Below, piece by piece: positions 27,501-39,500 of a DNA stretch of 64,000 bases (positions within the stretch are counted from its first letter, which is position 1; each line of letters starts with the position of its first letter). Source of the stretch: Roseimaritima sediminicola (lineage in GTDB: Bacteria > Planctomycetota > Planctomycetia > Pirellulales > Pirellulaceae); the NCBI RefSeq assembly GCF_009618275.1, contig NZ_WIAD01000005.1, positions 62,001 to 126,000 on the forward strand, written 5' to 3'. The position numbers were made by a program, and so were the translations under genes. Under the pieces are notes generated by a model that was given only the letters and a program-made list of their open reading frames with translations, did no database searches and was not told the DNA's origin.

Positions 27501-30500
27501 GGCCGGCGACAAACAGGTCCAGATCAAAGGTGTTGGCCGCCGCGTCGTACTGGAAGTTGGCCGTGCCGTTGGCGTTGGTCGCCACCGCGGGGACTTCCTG
27601 GTCGCCGGTCAGGATCGTCAGGTTGTCGGCCAGTTCCAGGTCGAACGGTGTGGCCGGGGCATCGTTGACGACCGAAACGTTGTAGGCGTTGATCGCTCCG
27701 CTGGCGTTCAGGTTATCGCCAGCGGGCAGGCCGGCTCCGACCACTCGCAGATAATACGTCTGGCCCGCGACCGCGGGGATCCGCACCCGTTCGTCGTCGT
27801 CGGTGTCGTTGGTGCCAAAGGCGCCGCTGCCGGCGATTGCCAGCGGGACACCATTGACCAGGCCGTCGGCATCGAACACGGCGATGTCCAGGTCGCCGGC
27901 GCCGGGCAGGCCCGCGCGGCCGTTGGCCAGGGCACCTTGCTGGTGGAAGTAGACCTGGAAATCCAGCGTGCCGGTCCGCTCGGCCACCACGCGGTACCAG
28001 TCCTCGTCGCCGGGGGTGCCGAATTCGGCATCGACGCCGGGATCGATGTTGGGATCCAGGTTCAGGGCGCTGTCGGCACCGAGGAAGGTCGCCGTCGGCA
28101 GGGATTGATTCTGTTCGAAGGGATCGTACTTGAACACGAACAGGCGGCCATTGCCATCGTCGCCCGTGCCGCCGGTGACCGGCAGGACCGGATGCAAGCT
28201 GGCGTATTCGACGTCGCTGTACACGACCGGTGGCAGCGGGATGATGGGGTTGGCCGGGTTGCCGCCTTGGTAGGCGTACATCGTGAAGGAGCCTTCGCCA
28301 TCGGTTTGGCCGAGGCGTTGGACCGTGGTGTCGCCGTCGCCATCGTCGACGACGGTCAGCCGATCGCTGGCCCCGGGAGCTCCGCCCTCGACGGTGATCC
28401 GCAGCATGTCGGCCGCCACCCCGGCGGCGACCAGGGCGTCATCGTGAGCGACGCGAATCGTATCGTCGCCTTCACCGGCGACGATGCGAACCTGTTCGAC
28501 GGTGTTGATCACCAGCGTGTCGGTTTCCGTTCCGCCGCCACCCAGGACGCCATCGAAACCGTTGATCGTATTGCCGACTTCGTGCCGCAAGGTGGTCGCA
28601 TCGTCCTGCCGCACGTCGATGCGATCATCCGAAGCGAAGCCTTCGACCAGGATGGTGTCGAAGCCCATGCCGCCGTCGAAGGTGTCTGCGCCCGGGCCGC
28701 CGACCATGGTGTCTTCACCGGTACCGCCGAAGAACAGTTGGTCGCCGGTCGAACCGCGGAGGAAGTCGTCGCCGTCGCCACCATCGGCCGTGTTGAACGC
28801 ACCGCTGAGGTGGTCGTCGCCCAGGCCGCCTTCGAGCGTGGTGACGATGACCGCTTCGACACCGTCTTCGACTTCGATCAGGTCATCGCCTTGGTTGCCG
28901 TCGACGGTCAGGCTATCCGCATCGGTCGTGTTGCTGCGCAGGATGTTGACGTCGTACTGCAGTCCGGTGACTTTGATCGGACCCGAGAGGGCGACCGCTC
29001 CCACGCCACCGGCTCCGCCGCCCAGGGCGGTGATCAGCTCGTCGGTGGTCGTGAACTGGAAGGCCGCCGGATCGATGATCTGCAAGTTGGGCAGGCTGGA
29101 TCCGGTACCCACGCCATAGGCTTTGATGTTTACACCCATGCCGCTCAGCGTGGCGACTTCATCCGCGGTTCCTCCGCCGCCATCACCGTCGGACAGGAAG
29201 ATCATGTTGCCGTTGCCCGGCGTCGTTCCCAGCGTCGTAAAGGTACTGATCGCAGCATCGAGGGCATTCTCAAAATCGGTGCCGCCACCACTGACCAGGC
29301 CGCTGAGGGCTTGTTCGACGTCCAGCACGCCATCGGCATCCGCGTCGGCACTGGGCGTGGTAGATGTCTGCACGCCGGGGGCGACGGGATCGAGATCGAT
29401 GGCCGTTCCCGTACTGTTAAAGGCCACGATGGACACATCCGCGACCGTTCCCAAGCCGCGAGCGATCAACTCTTGGTTCAGCCGGATGAAGCCGGCGATT
29501 TCCGCGTCCAGAATCGTATCGGACGTACCGTCGCCATTGAGGTCGCCGACGGGCGTGCCGGCAAAGCCACTGCTGGTGCTGCCCGAAACGTCGATCACGA
29601 ACACCACATCGGGCTGGTTGCCCAGGATCAGTCCGCCCGGTTGGCCGATCACGGCCAAGTCATCGGCGATCCCGCGTCCTTCGACGCGGATCGATTCCGT
29701 ATCCCCGTCCGGGCCGTTGTCGACGTTCAGGATCTGCAGATCGGTGTGGGTCAGTTCATTGACCTGGACGTTCTCGACGCCCGTACCACCGACGATATCG
29801 ATCTGTTCGACGCTGCCGATGTCCAGCTGCACGCCGCCTTGGGTGCGATCGAGCAGGATGCGAACGCTGTCCAGGGCAGGGGTTTGAGCACTGAGCGTAA
29901 AGTCCTCAACAGCCACTTCGGCCGCGGTGGCTCCGTTGAAGACGACCACGTCATTGCCGGTACCGCCTTCGTTCAGGTCGCTGCCGTCGCCCTGATTCCA
30001 GATCAATCGGTCGGCGTCCGCGCCGCCGAACACACGGTCGCTGCCCGTGCCGCCGGTGATCGTATCGTTGCCGTCGCCGCCATCGATCGTGTCGTCGCCG
30101 CCGAGCCCGGAGATCGTGTCGTTGCCGCTGCCGCCGAAGATCAGGTCGGCCAGCGGGCTGCCCACGAGGATGTCGTCGCCCAGGCCGCCGAAGATCGTCG
30201 CGTCCTGCATGGCCGACGCGTCGACGTTGTCATCCCCGGCACCCGCATCGATGACCTTGCGGACGCCCGCCAAGTCCAGTGCCAGCGTGATGCTGTCGTT
30301 GCCGCCGAGCGATTCGACGCGGACTTCGGCAAAGCCCGTGTCGCCGGCCGTCACGTCGATGCCGTCCAGGGTGATCGTGTCGGTGTCCGAGGTGAAGCTG
30401 TCGTCCGCTTCGGTGCCGACGACGCACAGCACATCCTGGCTGTTGCCCGCGGACCGTACGATCAATTCGTTGTCCAAGCCGACCAGATTGGTCGGGTGGA

Positions 30501-33500
30501 TGCTGAACACATCACTGCCGAAGCCGTTGTCGAGCGTGACGTCGTTGAAGCCAACAAAGTCGATGGATTCGCGGTCGTCGATTTGAATGCGGTCGCCAAA
30601 GATCGGTCCCGCATCGACCGTCCACTGGTTGTCCGATGCGTCCTCATTGACGGTCAAGTTATCGGTGTCGCCGCCATTGGCTTGCAGGAGCACGTGTTCG
30701 ATGCCGACGTAGGGAATCGCCAATGCGCCGCCGCCGGCGACATCGACTTGTCCGTCACCGCGATCGAAGGCCGGGGTGACCGTGAATTCCTCATCCGTGC
30801 CGGCTGCGCCCACCACCGTCAACACGTCACTGCCGCCGGGGCCACCGCCGAACACGTCGACCCCCGCGTAGGGCTGCGGAGCGTTGATGTTGAAGCGGTC
30901 ATTGCCATCGAGGCCGTCGAGCTTCAGATTTTCAACGCCGGTCTGGGTCAGCGCCAGGAAAGTGGTCGAGGGCGTGACCAGCGAGATCGCTCCGCTGGTC
31001 GCGGCCACGTCGAACACATCGTCCGAGGCGGTGCCGTGAGCCACCAAATTGTCCGTGCCTCCGGTGTCCGACACCGTCAACGCAGCGCCGCTGCCCAGGT
31101 TTTGATAGTGGACGGCCAGGGTCGTGTTGACCCGCAGCGAACCCTCGTCGAATCCGTTGCCAGGCGTATGAGTGATCGTATCGTCACCGGCCGGGGCTAC
31201 GATTGAGAAGCTGTCGCCGGCCGCTTCGCCGTCGTACTCCAGTCGCTCGACACCGCCGGGATCGGACGTGTAATCCAGTCCCGGGCAGACCACGTTGAAG
31301 GGGCCGATGGTGATCAACGAGTCCGCACCGCCGTTGACGCCATCGTCCAGGCCGTCGTTGTTGTCGTCGATCAGCAGCGTTCCGGTATCGCTGCCGGTGG
31401 GGGTGTAGAGGATCGTGTCGGTGCCGGGGGTTTCCAGCACCAGCCGATCGCCGTCACCGGGTTCGCCGTCGGAGGGCGCGCCACCGGCGACGTACACATC
31501 GACGTCCCAGGAAGCGTCGTTGGGGGCGGGGGTTCGCAGCACGATGTCGTCGTCGCCGGCAGCCGCATCGACGTACAGCTCCGGAGTGTCCAAGAACAGT
31601 ACCATCGGTCCGGCGTTCACCGATACCGTAAAGTCCTGGACGCCGTCGGCGAGCGCGTACGTCGACGCGTCGCGGGCGATGACGGTGATGTCGTCGTCGG
31701 CGTTGGTGCCGAGGATCAGGGCCTTCATCGCGGCGACCGCTGCCAGAGCTTCGATGTGGTCGTAGCTGATCCGGGCCGAACCGGCGACCAGGATGCCGCC
31801 TTCGTCGTTCTCTGGTCCCGATTCGAGCGTCACCGCGGCACCGCCTGCGTCGACGTTGATCGTGTCGCCGGCCGAGCTGCCGACGGGATCGCCGCCGTCG
31901 ATAAATACCGGAATTTGGCCCGGCGTGACGTCGAAGGTGTCGTCGCCTTCGAGGCCAAAGACGCCTAGCGATTCGTTGTTGACGTAGGTGACCGTGCCGT
32001 CGTTGCCGGCCAGCGGAGCGTCATCGATGGCGACCGTGCCGGTCGTGACATCGACGTCGAACGTCTGCGCCAGGGCGTTGCCGACCACGTTCAGGGTGTC
32101 CTCGCCGCCGGCGAGGTCGACGTTGATCGCGCTAGCGCCGGTGTTGGTGTAACGGACCAGCGGTGCGGCTGGGTCGGCCAGCGGTTGGCCCAAGCGGTTC
32201 ATGGTGTAGCCGTGTTCGAGGCGGCCGCTGTTTGCATCCAGTACGGTCACCGTCACGTCGTCGTCTTCGCCGGTGGCCACCACGTTCAGACCCACGCCGC
32301 CGGCGTCGGCATTGAGGGTTTCGATGCCGCTGTAGGCCACCGCGCCGAATCCGGCTTCGGCAACCGTTTGCAGCCCCAGATCGACCGTCACGGTCGCCCC
32401 GGCGCCGGTGAAGTTCAACACATCGCTGCCGCTGCCGGGATTGCCACCTTCGACAAGGATGCCGGGACCGCCAAACACGCCTGGGAAGAGATGGTCGCCG
32501 GGAATATTGAAAAGATCGTCGCCGCTGAGCCCATGCAGCAACACGGCGCCGCTGGCCGAAAGGTCGATGGGAACCGTATGCCGATTGGCATCGGAATCGG
32601 TAATGACCAGCACGCCCGAAGCGGCGAGGTCGAAGACGTCGTTGTCGCTGGTGCCACGGATCTCCACGGAGTCGTTGCGTCCGCCACCAGCGTCGAGAAT
32701 CGTTACCAAACCGTCGGCATCCAGGCCGGCAAACGCCAGCGGCATGAAGCTGACGAAGGGAACGCCTGCTTGGGAATGCCCACGGATCGTGCCCGCATCG
32801 GGCGTCGCTGCGGGCTGGTACACCAGGTTGTCACCACCTGCCGGCGAAGTGTAGGTCAGAATGTCGCCGTCCCCCTGACCATCGATGAGGGCCGATTCGA
32901 TCGTGTCCAGCGTGATGGCGACGGGGCCTGCGCCGGTAATGATCGCGTCGTTGTCGCTGCTGGGAGCGAAATCGATCACGTCCGGCCCCGTGGTTCCGCT
33001 GACGATGACCCGATCGCTGCCGCTGGTCGGATCACCGCCGTTGACCGTGATGCCGGTCAAGCCGGTCGGGGTGGCCGGATTGTTCAGGCTGATCGCATCA
33101 TCACCGGCCCCGGCGTTGATCGTCAGCGTCGTCTTGTTGGCGAACTCGATCGATTCGAGCCGATCGATCGTGACTCGGCCCCAAGCCGCATTGTTGGGGC
33201 TTTGGTCGTAGGTGATCGCGTTGTCGGCTGGGTTGGCATTGACGACCAAGGGACCACCAACCAGGTCGATCACCGGTTCGAGTCCGGTGAACGAGACCGT
33301 TTGCGTGACGCCGCCGATCGTGATTTCGCTGAGGCCCTGGCCGGGATTGGGGCCGGGCGAATAGGTCGACGAGGTCGCCATGCCGCCGAGGAGGGTGAGG
33401 GCATCGAAGTCCTGGTCGCCGTCGTAGTGGATTGCAATCGGGATCGCTCCATTGACACTGTCGACGGTCAACGTGTCGTCACCGAGGCCGCCTTCGACGA

Positions 33501-36500
33501 CGATACGGTCGATCCCCGACGTGTCGATCGATCCGCCGACAAAGTCGGTGTAAACGGTGGTGTCGCCGTTGACGGTGACGACCAAATGACCGGCCGGGTT
33601 CAAGCTGATGTCGATCGCATCATCGCCGGGCGTGCCCGGCACGTGGATCGCATCGCCGATCATTCCGGCCCCGGCACCCACGGCGTCGGTGCCGCCGTTG
33701 CCGATGAAGCTGTCGTCGCCATCGCCGCCGTCCATCGACTGGTCGATCGGTGCCCCGACGAACGCATCGTTACCATCCTCACCGCTCGCCCTGTTGAACC
33801 AGCCGCTCAGCGTGTCATCACCGGCGCCGGCGAACAGTTCGGTCGTGATCAGGGTTTCAACGCCTTGGTTGACATGGATCGTGTCGCCACCGGCGTTGCT
33901 GGCGATGGTCAACCGGTCGGCGGTGGTGGCGTCATCGAGCGCGACGTCATAGGACAGGCCTTGCACGCTCAGACGAGTTCCGTCGGGCGTGACTTGCAGC
34001 GTGTCGGCGGTGTGGCGGCCTTCGATCCTGACGGCTTCGGCGTCTGCTCCATCCAGATCGATTCGAACGTTGATCACTTCGGTTGTGAACAGGTCGCCGA
34101 CCAGATAGCTGTCCGTGCCGCCGCGACCTTGAACGATCACGTCCTCGACGCCATGGTTGTCGATCAGCGTGCCGCCGATGAAGGCATTGAAGTGGGTGGG
34201 CGTACCGCCGGGGACCAGTCGGAACGCGTTGGCGCCTGCGCTACCGAAGAAGCGGAAGACGTCGGCGCCGTCGTTGCCGCCCTGATTGAAGTCAGTGCCG
34301 TCGCCTGGTTCCCAGATAAAGTTGTCGTCGCCCGCGCCGCCGAAGTTGTAATCGGTGCCGGGATCATCGGCCACACCGTTCGGAGCCAGTCCGGGGTTAC
34401 CGAAGATGTCGCGGCCGTCTTCGCCGTGCTGGGTATCGCTTCCCAGACCGCCCATCAGGATGTCGTTACCGGCGCCGCCGTAGATGACGTCGTCCAGGTC
34501 GGAACCGCGGACCGTATCGTTGCCGATCCCCGCATGGATCTCGACATTCATGGCCGCACCGCCGTTGGTGAAGCCCGTCAAGTTGATGTCGTCGTCGCCG
34601 CCCAGGGTGTGCAGTTTCAAGGCTTCCAGGCCAGCGCCCAGCGTGACCGTGCTGCCATCGATGGTGATCGTCGAAGCGGTTGCGGTGACGGTGTCGACCA
34701 CTTCGTCACCGTGCAGTTCGATCGTATCGGTACCGCCGCCGCCGGCCACGTCGGCAAAGTTGACCGTGGTCGCGCCGTCGTAAGTGAAAGCGATGCCCGG
34801 CGAGAGATTGTGCGTAAAGCGGCCATCGTTGCCGGCGCCCAGCGGGGTGACGGAGAAGATGTCGTTATCGGCGGTGCCCGTCACGGCAAAGGCCCCGCCG
34901 GCGGTGTCGACGTTGACGTGTTCGATGCCCGTGTAGGCAACCGCGCCCAAACCGGCTTCGGTCAGGGTTTTGGCGGTTAGGTCCAATGTGACCGCTCCGC
35001 CGGTCCCGGCGAAGTCCAGCGTATCGCTGCCGGTGCCGTTGTCGCCGCCGATGACGGTGACCGCTAGGGCGCTCGGCGCCACCGTGATCGCGTCATCGCC
35101 GCCGAGCGCATTGATGACGATGGCGGTAAAGGCCGAGACGTCCACCGTATTGGCAAAGCCCAGTTCGTTGGTGACCGTAACGATTCCCGCGGCACTGACG
35201 TCGATCGTATCGTCTTCGGCCGTGCCCTGAATGACCGCGGTTGTGCCCGTGACGGTGGCCGCTTCCATGCCCGCATACGTGGCCGACAGCAACGGCTCGC
35301 CGATCGCGGAAACGGGGTCGACGACTCCTGTACCTGGATCGCTGCCCGGCGTGATCGTGGCATTGGTGGTGGTCACGGTCATCGCATCGGAGGCGGCTTG
35401 CCCGACTCCATCCATCGCCAGCGATTCCACGTCCGACAGCAGATAGGCCATGGCGATCGCGCCGCCTTGTGTGACGATCCCACCGTTGGCAGCGGTGGGC
35501 GTGTAGGCAAACGTGTCGTCCGCCGGGGTGCCGATGATCTCGACCGAGTCGCTGCCTGCCGAGGGGGCACCGCCATTGACCGTAATCGACGCTAGGCCCG
35601 TGGGCACGATCGAGTTGTTCAAGCTGATCTCGTCGCTGCCGCCTAGGGCATTGATGGTCAACGCCGTGGCGTTTGCAAAGTTCATTAACTCAAAGCCGTC
35701 GATGGCCACGCGGCCAAGCGTCGCTGTGGGGCCTTGCGAGTAACTGATCGCGTTGTCCGCATCGTTGGCATTGATCACCAGGTTGGCGGTATTGGCTGTC
35801 CAGGTAATCGGCTCGAGGTTCTCAAAGTCGATCAACAGCGGTGGCGCAGCTCCCGTACTGGCGACGATCTGGCCGCTTCCTTCGTCGTGGCCGATGGTGT
35901 ATTCAAGCAAGCTGGCCGGAACGGTCGGCGTTCCGGAGGCATCGATGGAATCCCGGCCGCTGCCGCCGTCAAAATCGATCGAAACACCGCTCTGCTCACT
36001 CGCGAGAAAGCCCAGCAGCAAACGGTCGTCGCCGCTTCCGCCCCGGTAGTTAATGTGACGCACCGGGACGGTGTCGAAACCAGGAGTCACGTTCGACGCG
36101 GGGCCTACGAAACGCAGGTCGTCGTTGCCGTCGCCTAGATCAAAATTGACCGTTTCGATACCCGTGATAGTGCGTACTTGGTAGAGGATGGCCGAGGTAT
36201 CTGCATCGAAGACACGGACGGCGGGAACAATCAGCGGATTGGTTGTATCGAAATCAACCAAAACGTTTTCATTGCCGCTGGTTTGTGGCGTCGTGCCGTC
36301 GGTGCCATGCAGCGTGACCGTGTCGGTATCGTTCAGGAACCCATCGTTGTCGTTGATCACGATATCGGTATTGCCGACGTAGTCGATGTCGACGATCAAC
36401 GACCCGTCGCTGGAATTGGTGACGACGATCTCGCCGTTGTCCGGACCCGAAGGTTTGACTTCGATGTGTTCGCTGACCATCCCACCGACGAGGGCCGTGT

Positions 36501-39500
36501 TGTAGATGATCAAGTCGGTTTGGGCACCATCAACGCCCGTTGGGTTGCCTTCATCGAAGAACACGTCGATCCCCCAGCCGCGCGGGGTGTCGTCGGCGTA
36601 GGGTGTGATTTCGAAGGTGTCGATGTCGTTGCCGGCGCTGGGTGTGCCCGGCGGTGGGTTTTGGTCGTCACCGAAGGCGTTCAGGTGCGTAACATCGTTG
36701 AATAATCGCGGCGTGCTGCCGTTGATCTCCAGCGTGCCTTCGCCCGTGCCTCCATCGGCATCGCCGGGAAAGTCGATATTCCGGCCGACGACCACGAAGT
36801 TGTCGTTTTGGTCCACGGCCGGTTCGTTGTTGTCGCCCACCAGGTTCAGCTTGCCGTTGCCGGGCGTCAGCACGACTTGCTCGATCGAGCTGTCGCGGAT
36901 GCCGAAGACGTCGGCGCCGAAGGTGGTGGTGACCAGCGGCGGGGTGGCTTTGTCGCTGAACACATTCAATGAGCCCGGCGAAGCAAGGGTCAGGCGGTCG
37001 CCGACGGGCAAACCGTTGGGACCGAAAGCCAATCCCGGCAGGTTGCCGTTCAGCTGGATATGGAAGTCGGGCGAGGGCAGGGCGGTAAAATCGTCGGCGA
37101 CGCCATTGGGCTGAGCCATCGCTTCGTCGCCACCGTTGACGATCAGGGCCGCTCGCTGCGAACTGGTCGCCGGACCGACCTGGACAAAGCTGGCCGCTGC
37201 CAGGCGAACATCGACCAGCGGACCATTGGCATTATTGGTCACCCGCACGCCGTCGGCGATGGCGGTGTTGGTTTCGATGTCGTCAAACGCATCGCCGGCT
37301 CCGAAGCCGGGAACCAGCACGCCCGGCCCGAAGCCGAAGTAGTCCAGCGTTCCGCCGGTCATTAGGTCCATTTCGGACGCGGCGTAGACGATCGCGCGAT
37401 TACCTTGTCCGACCGTCCCCGTGTTACCGGTGCCATCCAACTCGATCCCGGCCGGTCCGATGCCGTGGATCGAAAGGTCCGGGCCCGTACCACCCCCGGC
37501 CACTCCTGGAAGACTGCCCCCGATGGATTCCGGAGGAAGGCTCACGTACGGACTGCCGCCCAAAAAGACGAGTGCCGCACGATCGCTATCTCGCAGCGCG
37601 ACCGTCAAATCGTCGTCCGCAGAGGTGCCTTCGATGGTAACCAGGTCGTTGTCCGGTCCCAGCGAGTTAAAGACCAGCGTCTCCATCGTACGGACCCCAA
37701 CCGGGATCGAAAAACCATCGCGGAGATCCAAGTCGCCCGCGGAGCCCAGGTAGTCATAAGTAAACGACCGCGCCGCAGCACTGTCGTCGTTGATGGTTAA
37801 ACGATCGCGATTCTCGGAGTCGAGGCCTGGAGCATTGCCTTCGATCATCAGGTTCGACAACGGGGAATAGCTTGCAGCGGCCGAGCCCAGTTCGGTCGTA
37901 ATGTTCAGTTCAAAGCTGTCGTTGCCCTGATTGCCTTGGAACGTATTACGGCCGCTCAGGCCGTCCCCATCGATCGTAAACACCTCCTCGCCGGAGTTAC
38001 CAAAAATGGTTGTGCGGCCTCCGCTGAACTCGTCCGCCCCGGTGCCCTGCACATCGATCGTGTCGCTGCCGGTTCCCAACGCCAGTTGGATGATGTTGAC
38101 ATCGCCGTTGGTGTCGTAGCCAATGGTCGCCGGGGCGGCACCGATGATCTCTGCGTTGGTGAACGTTACCACGTCGGCATCGGTATCGCCGGAATCATCG
38201 ACGTAAAGCTCGCCCACAGTTCCAGCGTCGTCCACATTGATATCGCCGAGAATAAAGTCTAGGGTGCTGACGCCGGTATTGAATTGAGCGAACGCCGTCG
38301 CAGTGTTGCCTCCGCTTCCCACAATCGCTCCGACGATCAACAGATCCAGTGGCACGCCACTTTCCGTGTCGACGTTTGTCGTAGTGCCTGCGGGCGTGGC
38401 CGCAACACGAATCTCATCGGCCGAACTGTCGCCGTTGAGATTGATCGTGGGCGCCGTCCAGCCCGCGTCCAGGTTGATCATCGAGATCGTGTCGGCGCTG
38501 GTATTGCCGTTAACCGTCAGCGACGTGGTCGGGTTGGTGAACGAGGTGTACTCGAAGGTAGATCCATCGATCGCCGACGTATTGGCTGTGGCCAGGCCGT
38601 TACCGGGGAAGTTCGTCGCCGTATCGTCGCCTAGCAATACGTCCGGATTGACGCCGGCGGGCAGATTAAAGATCGCGTTCGCGACCGTGCCCACGTTCAG
38701 CAACACCGGTTCGAGCCCGGTGTAGGTGATCACATCGCCGTCCAGGTTGACGCTGCCATCGTTGGCATTGGTGTAACCGGAACGAATGGTCGTGAATGTG
38801 CCATCGTTAACAATCAAGGTGTCGCCGTTGGTCTGTCCGCCACCGTCGTACGTAATCCCGCCGGCAGGCATGGGATTGCCGTTGACGTAATCCACGGTCA
38901 GCGTGTCGTCCCCGCCCATCGTCTCGACATCTAAAACAATTGTGTTGGTTGCCAAGACAGGAACGACTCCGGTGCCACCATTGGTCGTTCCTTGCACGCG
39001 AGTTGCAGCGCCGGATCGATCCACACGTAGACTGTCCACGCCGTTTCCGCCGCTGACGCGAAACGTTCCAACGTCGTCAATGACTACCTCACTGGACAGC
39101 TCAAAGTTCCCAAAGGTGATCTGGGTGCTGCCATAGCTAAGCTGTCCGCCGAAGTCGGTAACTTGTGAATTGCCAAAGAAATTGGTTTGATCTACACCGC
39201 CCATGGCAAAGCCATTCGGAACGTAGTTCCCAACGGCTGCCCCCCCGGCGTCAATCGACAAGTTGTCGGTCCCGAGCATTCCGTCGACAATAATGTCCAC
39301 GCCCAAATCGCCAACAATCTCGATGTTGTCATCTGAGGTACCGCCGTAAACCAGGATGGGTTTGTCCAGCGGGATGCTGTAGTTGTATGACGTGCCACCA
39401 AGGCCGGGAACGGTGATCGCCGTGGTGTAGGTGCTCTCCTCAAAGGCAGTGACGGAAACATCGGCCATCGCACCGTTTCGGGTGATGGTAATGACGTCGT

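Noticed and set aside
26884-31206. 1,440-codon open frame opposite the giant gene
   Set aside because: It mirrors the giant gene, whose sense frame has clear domains. High GC and Asp/Gly/Val codons keep the opposite frame open. No domain, signal or ribosome site supports it.
32185-34980. 931-codon open frame opposite the giant gene
   Set aside because: Same cause as above; repetitive translation without homology signals.
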